From the NCBI GenBank assembly GCA_016713535.1, contig JADJOY010000009.1, forward strand, positions 124,001 through 188,000: a stretch of 64,000 nt of DNA. The letters are read 5' to 3'. Numbering within the stretch: the first letter of the stretch is position 1; every line of letters starts with the position of its first letter. This document shows, piece after piece, positions 49,799 to 64,000 of the stretch. The notes under the pieces were generated by a model, which was not told the origin of the DNA, ran no database searches, and worked only from the letters and a program-made list of their open reading frames with translations. The translations under genes and the position numbers were made by a program. Origin of the DNA: JADJOY01 sp016713535 [NCBI: Deltaproteobacteria bacterium]. Its GTDB lineage: Bacteria > JADJOY01.

Positions 49799-51157
49799 AT
49801 GAGCTGCGATCCCGTCTGGGCGGAAGGCTGTCGACTGGCGGAGCAACGCCTCACACCCTCCGAATACAAGGCCTGGATCGACTGCCTCACTCCGAGGGTC
49901 ATCAGGTCCGACGTCGCGGTCATCGACGTCCCGACCAACCCGATGAAGGAGTGGATCGCCGACCGCTACAGCGCTCTACTCGAACAGTGCCTGTCACAAG
50001 CCTCCGGTCGCGCGATGGCCGTGCGGTTCGCAGTGCCCGATCCGGGCAATGGCACCGAACCGATCCCAGGAGAGCCGCCTCCCTCCTCCGCGGACACCCC
50101 GCTCGATGGATTACGTCTCCAGCTCGTCGCCGAGCAAGGCTCCATCGACCCGAGGTTCCGCTTCGACAACTTCGTCGTCGGCGCTTGTAACCAGTTCGCA
50201 CACGCCGCCGCCTTCGCCGTCGGCAATCGCCACGTGCGCGGCTACAACCCCTTCTTCATCTACGGCAACGTCGGCCTTGGGAAGACTCACCTCCTGAACG
50301 CAGTCGGTAATTTCGTTCTCAGCAGGAAGCCCACGGCGCGCGTACGATACGTAACCTCGGAAGCATTCACGAACGAGCTCATCGGCGCGATCCGCTCGGA
50401 CCGCCACGAGGAGTTCCGCGCGATGTACCGATCCGTCGACCTGCTGCTCATCGACGACATCCAGCTCATCGCGAAGCTCGAGCGAACGCAGGAAGAATTC
50501 TTCTACACCTTCAACTCGCTGTACCAAGCACAACGACAGATCGTCGTAACCAGTGATCGGTTCCCGAAGGATATTCCGGAGCTCGACGATCGTCTCCGAT
50601 CGCGTTTCGAGTGGGGCCTGATCGCCGACATGCAGGCACCTGACCTCGAGACTCGGGTTGCGATCCTCACGCGGAAATCCGAGTCCGAGAGCCTCGCCCT
50701 TCCGGATGAGGCCACGCTGTTCCTGGCGACCCACATCCGCTCGAACATCCGGGAACTCGAAGGCTCGCTCAACCGAGTCTGCGCCTATGCCTCTCTCACC
50801 ACCCAGCCGATCACGATCGAGCTGATTCGCAAAGTCCTACGAGAGACGCTCCGGGACCCCGACACGCCCATCACCTTGGATGACATCCAGAAGACGGTCG
50901 CCAAGGCCTTCGACGTCCGCGTGAGCGATCTTCGGTCCAACAGGAAGTTGCGGACTCTCACCGTTCCCCGCCAGGTGGCGATGTACCTCTGTCGCCGGCT
51001 TACGTCCTCGTCGTTCCCCCACATCGGGGACCAATTCGGCAAGGACCATTCGACGGTCATCCACGCGGTGAGGCGCATCGAGCGTCAGCTCGAGGACGAC
51101 GCCGATTTTCGCGCCCGCATCGAACGGATCGTTTCAGAACTCGAGGAGGCGAGGTGA
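49799..51157 (+). CDS. dnaA: chromosomal replication initiator DnaA
   Basis: 452 residues from ATG 49799, which makes the protein start directly at domain I ([26 protein letters not shown] in two parts: [20 protein letters not shown]). A GTG at 49733 inside a DnaA-like box would add 22 residues lacking conservation. Domain III has Walker [15 protein letters not shown] and Walker [10 protein letters not shown]. Domain IV ends with the DNA-binding [16 protein letters not shown]. Opens the origin and loads helicase. Confidence 0.95.
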   Translation: MSCDPVWAEGCRLAEQRLTPSEYKAWIDCLTPRVIRSDVAVIDVPTNPMKEWIADRYSALLEQCLSQASGRAMAVRFAVPDPGNGTEPIPGEPPPSSADTPLDGLRLQLVAEQGSIDPRFRFDNFVVGACNQFAHAAAFAVGNRHVRGYNPFFIYGNVGLGKTHLLNAVGNFVLSRKPTARVRYVTSEAFTNELIGAIRSDRHEEFRAMYRSVDLLLIDDIQLIAKLERTQEEFFYTFNSLYQAQRQIVVTSDRFPKDIPELDDRLRSRFEWGLIADMQAPDLETRVAILTRKSESESLALPDEATLFLATHIRSNIRELEGSLNRVCAYASLTTQPITIELIRKVLRETLRDPDTPITLDDIQKTVAKAFDVRVSDLRSNRKLRTLTVPRQVAMYLCRRLTSSSFPHIGDQFGKDHSTVIHAVRRIERQLEDDADFRARIERIVSELEEAR

Positions 51158-51464
51158 GGAAGCTCTCCGTTGGTAACCAGTCGAGAACCTGTCGACAGCG
51201 GTCCTCCACCTTCGGGTGGAGACGGCGCCGGTGCGTCGACGAATGCGGGTCATCGACCTCCTCGGCAAGTTATCAACCTCGTCCGATTCATCTATCCATT
51301 CAAAATCATTACCATTGTTCAACTTTTCGACACTCGTGCCACGCCCTAGAGCTGTGATGTTCCTATTCCGACCATCCAGTTCATCAATCATAGACACTGA
51401 GCACCACATCTACTTCGCGCAACCCGCGGCACCGTCCGCCTCCCCCGTTTCGGAGGGTTAGCTC
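51158..51464 (+). other. dnaA-dnaN intergenic region with a possible origin half
   Basis: No gene. A hairpin CTCCACC-TTCG-GGTGGAG lies at 51204-51221, which could end the dnaA transcript. TTATCAACC at 51270-51278 is a weak DnaA-like box, followed by an A/T-rich stretch (about 51285-51335, CATTCAAAATCATTACC region), the richest in this part of the window. The dnaN ribosome-binding site GGAGG lies at 51452-51456. Confidence 0.45.
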
Positions 51465-52583
51465 ATGGAAATCCGGATCGACCGCGACGCCTTCGCCAAA
51501 GCCCTCGGCGTCGTGCAAGGAGTCGTCGAGCGCAAGCACACGATGCCGGTCCTTGCGAACGCGCTGCTTTCCGCGCAGGACGATTCGCTCGAGATCGTCG
51601 TGACGGATCTCGAGATCTGCATGCGTAATCGCATCCCGAGCATCTCGACCGAGACTGCCGGAACCGTCACCGTCAACGCACGCAAGCTCTACGAGGTGGT
51701 GAAGGAGTTGCCCGACCCGACCGTCGAGCTGCGAGCCATGGATAACGACTGGGTGGAAATCCGTTCGGGGCGCTCGCTCTTTCACATCGCCGGCTTACCG
51801 GCTCAGGACTTCCCGACGATTCCGAGCATGGAAGAAGCGGTCTATCGGACCGTCCCAGAAAAGCATCTTCGCCGTCTTCTCAGCCTGGTCGAATACGCGA
51901 TCTCCACCGACGAGACGCGCTACCACCTCAACGGAGTCTACGTCGAGTCTCGCACCACGGCGGGGTCCGACGAGGTACGTTTCGTTGCCACCGACGGACA
52001 TCGTCTTTCCCTCGCGACCGCAAGCACCACCGATCTGGGCGGCCTGAAACTCGACGAAGGCGTGATCCTCCCCCGTAAAGCCGTCGCGGAGCTGCGCAAA
52101 CTCCTCGACGGCGACCAGAGCGTCGAAATCGCGTTGGGGAAGAACCATGCGTCCCTCCGTAAGCGGGGCCTGTCGATGCTCTTCCAGTACGTGGACGGCG
52201 AGTTTCCTGAGTACGAGCGAGTGATCCCGAAGGGTGAGATGCAGCGAGCCACTGTGAAGCGAGCGCAGTTCCTCCGCGCTCTCCAGCGGATCAGCCTCGT
52301 CTCGGCCGATCGCACCCACGGAGCCAAGCTTGAGTTACATCCGGCCGAGCTTCGGCTTTCCGCAAACCACCCCGACATCGGTGAGGCGGTCGAAACACTC
52401 GAGATCGAGTACGCCGGAGACGACCTCTCGATCGGATTCAATGCGACCTATCTGCTCGACGTCTTTCGAGTGCTCGAAGCCGACGAAATCGAACTCGAGA
52501 TCAAGGACGGGCTCAGTCAGGGCGCGATCCGGGAGAAGAACAATCCAGACTTCCTCGCGATCGTCATGCCGATGCGAATCTGA
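51465..52583 (+). CDS. dnaN: DNA polymerase III beta sliding clamp
   Basis: 372 residues in three repeated clamp domains: opening MEIRIDRDAFAKALGVVQGVVERK, a central FVATDGHRLSLA and the C-terminal NPDFLAIVMPMRI. The length is normal. A GGAGG site precedes the ATG. Confidence 0.96.
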   Translation: MEIRIDRDAFAKALGVVQGVVERKHTMPVLANALLSAQDDSLEIVVTDLEICMRNRIPSISTETAGTVTVNARKLYEVVKELPDPTVELRAMDNDWVEIRSGRSLFHIAGLPAQDFPTIPSMEEAVYRTVPEKHLRRLLSLVEYAISTDETRYHLNGVYVESRTTAGSDEVRFVATDGHRLSLATASTTDLGGLKLDEGVILPRKAVAELRKLLDGDQSVEIALGKNHASLRKRGLSMLFQYVDGEFPEYERVIPKGEMQRATVKRAQFLRALQRISLVSADRTHGAKLELHPAELRLSANHPDIGEAVETLEIEYAGDDLSIGFNATYLLDVFRVLEADEIELEIKDGLSQGAIREKNNPDFLAIVMPMRI

Positions 52584-52594
52584 CCGTCGTTCGC

Positions 52595-56175
<3,581 letters not shown>

Positions 56176-56232
56176 TTCGCCGGTACCTGCAGCCAGAATT
56201 CACATCGGACGAATACGCAAACTGGAGGTTCC

Positions 56233-58677
<2,445 letters not shown>

Positions 58678-58681
<4 letters not shown>

Positions 58682-60213
58682 GTCACCAGCATCGGGCTCT
58701 CGAGAAGCCGAGCGACCCCGGGCGCCGGCCGCCTGACGCGCTATCCGCGCCCGATTGGTTCAGCATCGGCACGCTGATCGCCGTCGGGCTGGGAATCGCG
58801 CTGCGACTGGCGGTCGCCGACGTACCGATCGAGTACGACTCGGCCAACTACGCCTACGTAGCGACCCACATGGGGGATCCGGGTTCGAGCGCTCTCTCCT
58901 TCTTCAACAACAAGCCGCCCGGAATTTACTATTGGTACCGGTTCTGCTTTGCGGTCTTCGGAAACGGTCCGGTGGCGTGTCACCTCAGCTCGACCATCCC
59001 GGACCTGATGGTCCTCCTGATGCTCGCGGTGATCGGTAGAACCCTGGCTAGCGCCAGGGTGGGCGACATCGCTGCGGCGATCTATGCGACTCTTCAGCCG
59101 GCGGTACGACTAGCCGGGCACGGCTACACCGAGGCGCCACTCACGGCCTGCTTGTTCGTAGCTGGCGCGATCATCGCAAGGCGGCGCGATGGGCCTCCCC
59201 CGATTGGCGGGGTGCTCTCGGCTGGAGTGCTGGTGGGTGTGGCCACACTCTTCAAGCAGCCGGCATATCCGCTTGGTGCTGCGCTGGCCGTGTGGGGTGC
59301 CTCGCGGGTCGCTCCGCCGCATCGCCTCCGGTGGACGCTCACATTCACGGCCGGTGTGGTTCTCGTCCAGGTTGGGTTGGTGGCGTGGCTGCGTGCGCAT
59401 GGCGCGATCTCGACGTTTGCGGAACGCGTGTTTGCGCAGGGCATCCAGCGTGGCTATGCAGATGGCTTCAGCGTGGCCGGCCGAATCCGCGAGTGGATCT
59501 CATTGGGCTTCGCTCCGATGCCCGCTCTCTTGACCGCGGGTGTCGTGGCGCTGGCCAGCCGGCACGACCTCGCAACCCGCGCGTTCGCGTGCGTCTTCGT
59601 CCTGCCAGTCGCAGCGATCGGCTGCCTGAGCTACGAGCTCTACGACCATTACCTGATACCAGCACTCCCCGCCCTGTGCCTGTTGGTGGCGGAGTGGCTG
59701 GCGTCCACCGGGCCGCACCGTCGCCGTCAATTCGCGATGGCTGGCGTCAGCATCGTCCAAGGGCTGTCCCTCGTCGTCTTCGCCCTGGGAGTCCCCAGGC
59801 CGGGGAGCGATGCGGATCGGATCCTGGATGTCTGGCGTCGCCGTCCGCTCTCCCTGACCTATCAACGCCGCGTTGCAGCGTTCGTGGTGAATTCGACGAG
59901 TCCCGAGGAACCGATCCTCTCGACCGGAACGGATATCCCCTACCTTGCCTCCCGACGAAACGCGTACCGATATCTCGGAATTGCTCCTTACCTGAAGCGG
60001 CTCGACGCAACCGGATTCGATGACTTTCCAGAAGCAGCTAGTCACGTTCGCATCGTGGTCCTGGAGCGATGGCGGATGTCCCTCCTTCCCGCGGAGTGGG
60101 TTGCGAGCCTGCAATCGGGGGCGGGGCCTTGGCGCAGGGTCGAGTACCTCGATCACCCGGAGTTCGTCGTCTACGAGCGCATGGACATCCGCCCAACCTC
60201 CGGCAATCCTTGA
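58678..60213 (+). CDS. GT-C/PMT-type glycosyltransferase-like membrane protein
   Basis: Up to 511 residues. The frame is open from CTG 58678, which overlaps the gyrA stop as CTGA, and no ATG, GTG or TTG precedes the first-loop motif VPIEYDSANYAYVATHMGDPG. The first ATG (58870) lies inside that loop and would cut off the first helix and the catalytic-loop Asp, so a non-ATG start (possibly CTG) or a small upstream error is likely. About ten membrane helices follow, with KPPGIYYWYRF and PALPALCLLVAEW segments and a soluble C-terminus. Probably transfers sugar from a lipid carrier. Not obviously linked to the flanking replication genes. Confidence 0.6.
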
Positions 60214-60223
60214 CTTTCCTGTC

Positions 60224-60240
60224 CCACCCTCTTAGGGTGG
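60224..60240 (+). promoter_or_regulatory. hairpin just upstream of the ZapB-like gene
   Basis: CCACCCT-CTT-AGGGTGG, a perfect 7-base-pair stem ending four bases before the ATG at 60245. It may terminate transcription from the gene before, or hide the ribosome-binding region GGGTGGATGG. Confidence 0.4.
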
Positions 60241-60244
60241 ATGG

Positions 60245-60529
60245 ATGGACTCGGCAGACGCCCGCCGGCCGGAGATCTCGGATCCAATAGCGCTGCTAGA
60301 TCAAGTGGCGACTAGAATCGCCCTTCTTGAAGCCCGGCTCGAGCGGATCGCGTTCGAGAGAGAGCAGCTGGCGAGTCTGGTGACGGAGCAGGACCGAAAG
60401 CTGAGCGAACTCGCGGATGCTGTCACGGACCTGACGCGGATCAAACGCGATGCTCGCGACTCGATCGATGGCATCCTGAAGCTGATCGGGACACTCGAGA
60501 GCAGGCTCTCGGCGCAACACGGTGGATGA
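60245..60529 (+). CDS. small coiled-coil protein, ZapB-like
   Basis: 94 residues, nearly all one coiled coil (IALLEARLERIAFEREQLAS to TLESRLSAQHGG). It precedes zapA by an 8-base overlap, a spot often held by a small coiled-coil partner that bundles FtsZ rings. Sequence similarity to ZapB itself is only in composition, so the symbol is left blank. Confidence 0.55.
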   Translation: MDSADARRPEISDPIALLDQVATRIALLEARLERIAFEREQLASLVTEQDRKLSELADAVTDLTRIKRDARDSIDGILKLIGTLESRLSAQHGG

Positions 60530-60872
60530 CCATCGGCCCAAACGAACCTACCCGGTCCGCTTGCTGGGCCGGAGCCTCTCTATCCAGACGACCGCGCCTC
60601 GGGAAGAAGTAGAGACGGTCACGAGCTTCGTGGCCAGTCGCCTCGAGGAGGTCCGCGCAGGTTCACGTTCGACGGACCTTGCGGAGGTTGCCATCCTGGC
60701 AGCCCTCAACTTGGCTTCGGACCTGCTGCGGGCGCAGGCCACCCTCGCCGAGGAGCGGGCTCGAGTGACGAAGTGGGCAGCTGAAGTCTGTACGCGAATG
60801 GATGCTCGCTCGAGCCGGGCAGGGCCCGCCGAAAATGAGAACACCGAGCGAGCGATGGATTCGGTAGAATGA
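60522..60872 (+). CDS. zapA: cell division protein ZapA
   Basis: 116 residues. The start PVRLLGRSLSIQTTAPREEVETVTSFVASRLEEVR and the following helix (AILAALNLASDLLRAQ) match ZapA, which promotes FtsZ bundling at midcell. GTG 60522 overlaps the upstream small gene. The 6S RNA follows immediately, as in gamma-proteobacteria. Confidence 0.8.
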   Translation: MDDHRPKRTYPVRLLGRSLSIQTTAPREEVETVTSFVASRLEEVRAGSRSTDLAEVAILAALNLASDLLRAQATLAEERARVTKWAAEVCTRMDARSSRAGPAENENTERAMDSVE

Positions 60873-60873
60873 G

Positions 60874-61055
60874 TTGTCCCCCTGAGCTGCGCGTGATCGA
60901 TCGGGATACGTTAGAACCAACAGTTCATTCCCTGGGAACCGTCACTCGCCGGGAAGGCGGCGCCCCGTCGTGGGATCGTCGGAACGGTGAAATGGTGCCC
61001 ACGTCACGTTGATGGTTCAACGGACACGTCGACACGGCAATCTTGGGGGGGCGCT
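60874..61055 (+). ncRNA. ssrS: 6S RNA (SsrS)
   Basis: About 182 bases between zapA and the 5-formyltetrahydrofolate cyclo-ligase gene, the same synteny as E. coli zapA-ssrS-fau. CCCCCTGAG (60878-60886) can pair fully, counting G-U pairs, with CTTGGGGGG (61042-61050) as the closing stem. GTTCATTCCCTGGGAACCG and the 3' part GGTTCAACGGACAC resemble 6S elements. Binds sigma-70 polymerase. No covariance check was possible. Confidence 0.6.
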
Positions 61056-61513
61056 TTGCTCACGTTGGGCACCGAAACACGGAATGGAAGCGAGTCGGTG
61101 CGGTCGTGCCGCCAGGGGCGCGTCATGGGCCTCGTGCGGGTTACCTGTCGGATGATTGCTGGGCGGGATGGGCTACACGGCCCGACTTACGCGTGGCCGA
61201 GAGCCTCGGACGAAATCTCCCGGGGTGGAAGCGAGCAGAAACGGGCTTCGTGGACGAAGAGCGACGCTCGGCGGTTACATCGCCCAGGAAATCCCGGGTT
61301 GTGAACGTAGGAGCATGCGAGTTGGCCGACGCGGCGCGCGAAGCCTGGGACTGCTCCTCGGTCTCTGCTCGAACACGCCCATCGGCCTGTCACCCGCGAC
61401 GGCGGGTTGGTCGTCATACACCCATCTCGACCAATGGCGCGCTCCGTTCTCGCACACACGTTTTGAACCGATAGGTACCTGATAGGCGCACGACCCCCGC
61501 GCCGGGAGGGGCG
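61056..61513 (+). other. 458-base region without a recognised gene
   Basis: Open frames exist on the plus strand (for example 61043-61474) but have no ribosome-binding site and the composition expected by chance at this GC content. No tRNA, hairpin-plus-T-run or repeat stands out. It may contain the processed 3' tail of the 6S transcript and the promoter of the next gene. Confidence 0.4.
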
Positions 61514-62146
61514 GTGGTCGGTCAGTCAAAAGCGGATGTCCGCCGTGAACTGTTGCGCCGACGTGAGGCGCAGCTACCCGACGTCCGTTCAGCGCGCTCG
61601 GGTCCGGTGCAAGGCCGGTTTCTGCAGCTGGCTCCGGTGCTAGCGGGCTCGAGCGTGGCGCTCTACTCGCCGATCCGTGGCGAGGTCGACACGGCACTGA
61701 TCTTCGAGCGGACTAGGCGCGACGGCAAGCGAGTTGCCTTTCCAGTCGCACTACCGGCGGAGGGCCGCCTGGAGTTCTACGTGGTCGACGATCTCCGAGA
61801 GCTCGTTCCTGGCAACTTCGGGATCGCCGAGCCAAGCGGACCCGCCAGCAGGCGACTCGATCCACGCGAGATCGATGTGATCGCGGTACCGGGTGTCGCT
61901 TTCGACCACCAAGGGAGGCGGCTTGGCTACGGTGGCGGATACTACGATCGCCTACTCGGTTCGACGTCGACGCGACCGCAGTTCGTGGTCGGCGTGGCTT
62001 TCGATGATCAGATACTAGACGAGGTTCCGCACGATGGTCGCGACGCGTCGATGGACACCGTCGTAACTGAGTCCAACACGTACTCACGAGTCCGGTGCGT
62101 CGGAGCAGCCGATACGCGTTCGCTCTCGACGTTCGAGGGGGTCTGA
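61514..62146 (+). CDS. 5-formyltetrahydrofolate cyclo-ligase
   Basis: 210 residues, GTG start. ALYSPIRGEVDT, PGVAFDHQGRRLGYGGGYYDRLL (the folate/Mg-ATP motif) and an N-terminal basic helix QSKADVRRELLRRRE are the usual set. Converts 5-formyl-THF to methenyl-THF with ATP. Next to 6S RNA and two bases upstream of rny. Confidence 0.88.
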   Translation: MVGQSKADVRRELLRRREAQLPDVRSARSGPVQGRFLQLAPVLAGSSVALYSPIRGEVDTALIFERTRRDGKRVAFPVALPAEGRLEFYVVDDLRELVPGNFGIAEPSGPASRRLDPREIDVIAVPGVAFDHQGRRLGYGGGYYDRLLGSTSTRPQFVVGVAFDDQILDEVPHDGRDASMDTVVTESNTYSRVRCVGAADTRSLSTFEGV

Positions 62147-62147
62147 C

Positions 62148-63731
62148 ATGGATTTCGCATCGATTACGGCTGGCGTGCTGGTTGGCATGGCTGCCGGCGG
62201 GATGTTGGGGTTCTGGCTCAAGCAAACGGTGTCTGGGGCTCAGGTAGAGGCGGAGCGCGAGAAGGTCGAATCCGAGCGCAAGCGCGCTCAAGATGTCGTC
62301 GCGCAGGCGGAGCGCGAAGCCGAGAACCGTCGCCGCGAGGCAGAGCTCCAGGCCAAGGATTTCATCTTCCGAGCCAAGAGCGAGTTCGAAGAGCAGACGC
62401 GGGAGGAACGGAAGGAGATACAGGCGCTCGAGAAGCGTCTCCTTCAGCGCGAGGAGCATCTTGATCGGAAGATGGACCAGGCGGACGCACGCCTGTCCGA
62501 ACTGGAGCGTCGCGACTCGGCAAGCAAGCAACGAGAACAGGAAGTCGCGACGCGGGTCAAAGACGTGGAACAGCTTCACCGCGAAGTGGCGGCCAAGCTC
62601 GAGGCCGTCGCGGGCCTGACCGCGGACGAAGCGAAACGGCAGATAGTCGAACGCGCCTTGGACGAAGCGAAGCACGAGAGCATCAAGCTCATTCGCAAGA
62701 TCGAGGAGGAGGCCCGAGAGACGGCCGAGATGAAGGCGAAGTGGATCATCGGACAGGCCATTCAGCGATATGCGGGCGAGTATGTCGCCGAGCGGACGGT
62801 GACGGTCTTCCCACTTCCGAGCGACGAGCTGAAGGGGAGGATCATAGGTAGGGAAGGGCGGAACATCAGAGCCATCGAGGCGGCGACCGGGGTCGACCTG
62901 ATCGTGGACGATACACCGGAGACGGTGATCATCTCTTGCCACAATCCAATCCGACGCGAGGTCGCGCGTCGAACGCTCGAAGCGCTGATCGCCGATGGTC
63001 GGATCCACCCGACGCGCATCGAGGACACCGTCGCCAAGGTTGGGGCCGAGGTCGAGGCGAGCGTGAAGGAGGCGGGGGAACAAGCGCTCTACGAGGTGGG
63101 TGTGCGGGGCGTTCACCCAGAGATCGTCCGCACTCTGGGTATGCTCAAGTACCGCACCAGCTACACGCAGAACGTCCTGCAGCACTCGATCGAGGCGGCC
63201 TTCTTGTGTGGGGCGATGGCGGCCGAGCTCGGGCTCGATCCGAAGAAGGCTCGTCGCGCCGCGCTGCTACACGACATCGGGAAGGCCGTTACGCACGAGG
63301 TGGAGGGCTCACACGCGTTAATCGGTGGCGAAATGGCACAGAAGTTCCACGAGCAGAGCGACATCGTGCACGCAATCGCCGCCCACCACGAGGATATCCC
63401 GCAAGAGGGGGTTCTCCCGGTGTTGGTTCAGGCTGCTGACGCTATCAGTGGCGCTCGCCCCGGGGCCCGCCGGGAGATGCTGGCGAGCTACATCCAGCGC
63501 CTCGAGGACTTGGAGAGGATCGCTGGCAGCTTCGAGGGGATCGACAAGTCCTACGCAATTCAGGCCGGACGTGAGCTTCGAGTCATCGTTCAGAGCCAGA
63601 GGGTCAACGACGAGGCTGCGCTCGTTCTCGCGCGTGACATCGCAAAAAAAATCGAGGACGAAATGGCCTTTCCGGGCCAGATCAAGGTCACAGTCGTTCG
63701 GGAGACCCGCTCGGTACACTACGCGCGCTGA
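62148..63731 (+). CDS. rny: ribonuclease Y
   Basis: 527 residues. An N-terminal membrane helix (ITAGVLVGMAAGGMLGFWL), a long charged coiled coil (residues 25-200), a KH domain (GRIIGREGRNIRAIEAATG) and an HD domain with LLHDIGKAV and AIAAHHEDI are in order. It is a membrane-bound endonuclease starting mRNA decay. ATG 62148 is two bases after the previous stop. Confidence 0.95.
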   Translation: MDFASITAGVLVGMAAGGMLGFWLKQTVSGAQVEAEREKVESERKRAQDVVAQAEREAENRRREAELQAKDFIFRAKSEFEEQTREERKEIQALEKRLLQREEHLDRKMDQADARLSELERRDSASKQREQEVATRVKDVEQLHREVAAKLEAVAGLTADEAKRQIVERALDEAKHESIKLIRKIEEEARETAEMKAKWIIGQAIQRYAGEYVAERTVTVFPLPSDELKGRIIGREGRNIRAIEAATGVDLIVDDTPETVIISCHNPIRREVARRTLEALIADGRIHPTRIEDTVAKVGAEVEASVKEAGEQALYEVGVRGVHPEIVRTLGMLKYRTSYTQNVLQHSIEAAFLCGAMAAELGLDPKKARRAALLHDIGKAVTHEVEGSHALIGGEMAQKFHEQSDIVHAIAAHHEDIPQEGVLPVLVQAADAISGARPGARREMLASYIQRLEDLERIAGSFEGIDKSYAIQAGRELRVIVQSQRVNDEAALVLARDIAKKIEDEMAFPGQIKVTVVRETRSVHYAR

Positions 63732-63844
63732 ACGTTGCGGAGCGGACCGGTCGATGTCGGGCCGGACCGGCCCCAAGTCTTCTCGCCTCCATCTCTACGC
63801 ACTAGGCTCCGTTCACGTCGCCCTGCGCCCAGTTGGGGCGGGCG

Positions 63845-64000
63845 ATGGCGGACCTAACCGCAGGTCGAATGGCATCCAGCGACATCGATACCGCGATACG
63901 CATCCTCCAGCAGGGTGCCGCCGAGATCCTTCCGGACGGAGCGCTCCGAGCCAGGCTCACGAAGAGCCTCGCGACCGGGGTTCCGCTAACCGTGAAGGCA
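63845..64000 (+). CDS. tyrS: tyrosyl-tRNA synthetase, N-terminal fragment (cut by window end)
   Basis: 52 residues visible. IDTAIRILQQGAAEILPDGALRARL and SLATGVPLTVKA match the start of bacterial TyrS just before the HxGH motif. ATG 63845. An in-frame ATG lies at 63869. The gene follows rny after about 110 bases. Confidence 0.7.
   Translation, partial: MADLTAGRMASSDIDTAIRILQQGAAEILPDGALRARLTKSLATGVPLTVKA

Noticed and set aside
61043-61474. 143-codon frame after 6S RNA
   Set aside because: No ribosome-binding site, begins in the 6S closing stem, and amino-acid composition is that of random high-GC sequence.

Overview
The window is high-GC bacterial chromosome spanning the replication-origin region. 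Core genes left of about 49.4 kb (rpmH down to atpC) lie on the minus strand and those right of it (dnaA to tyrS) on the plus strand, as expected for replichores diverging from oriC. Gene order points to a relative of the former Deltaproteobacteria (Myxococcota, Desulfobacterota or a related candidate phylum): rpmH-rnpA-yidD-yidC-jag-mnmE-mnmG-rsmG-parA-parB-bactofilin, then an F1-type ATP synthase cluster with two b subunits and no a or c subunit, plus a protein resembling the MXAN_5187 C-terminal family. The assignment is inference; no 16S gene is present.

Layout. 1-4.0 kb: plus-strand operon of exported proteins (membrane protein end, DUF1326, PQQ-type beta-propeller, subtilisin-like protein). 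4.1-6.1 kb: a zinc-dependent phospholipase C/S1-P1 nuclease-like domain apparently fused to an outer-membrane barrel. 6.2-13.7 kb: minus-strand block of two paralogous arylsulfatases, a phenol-degradation-type outer-membrane protein, a small Gly/Asn-rich exported protein and a DUF2092 protein, diverging from a LysR regulator. 15.0-18.4 kb: tRNA-Arg(ACG), tadA, two tRNA-Ser, SRP RNA, dnaX, ybaB. 18.4-23.9 kb: ceramidase-like gene, outer-membrane protein, zinc-ribbon protein, MXAN_5187-like protein. 24.0-32.0 kb: three polytopic GT-C-type membrane proteins, a UbiA prenyltransferase and an exported terpene-cyclase-like protein. 32.0-38.0 kb: ATP synthase genes. 38.3-40.1 kb: a damaged TIM-barrel gene and bactofilin. 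40.2-49.4 kb: chromosome partition (parAB with two parS sites), tRNA modification, membrane insertion and ribosomal protein L34. 49.4-51.5 kb: origin and dnaA. 51.5-58.7 kb: dnaN, recF, gyrB, gyrA. 58.7-64 kb: a glycosyltransferase, a ZapB-like gene and zapA, 6S RNA, 5-formyltetrahydrofolate cyclo-ligase, RNase Y and the start of tyrS.

A caution for all users: at least eleven genes, including the essential atpA, atpD, gyrA and rsmG, are split by apparent single-base indels, and one has an in-frame TAG. Frameshifts in so many indispensable genes are best read as residual assembly errors. The genes are annotated here as single spans across the frameshift.

No CRISPR array, insertion sequence, prophage or recognisable defence system is seen. 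The most unusual items are the nuclease/phospholipase-barrel fusion, the exported protein with a class II terpene-cyclase DxDDTA motif near a UbiA gene, the tRNA-Arg(ACG) gene next to the gene for its own editing enzyme, and the two-sided origin with parS sites, one of which covers the mnmG start codon.
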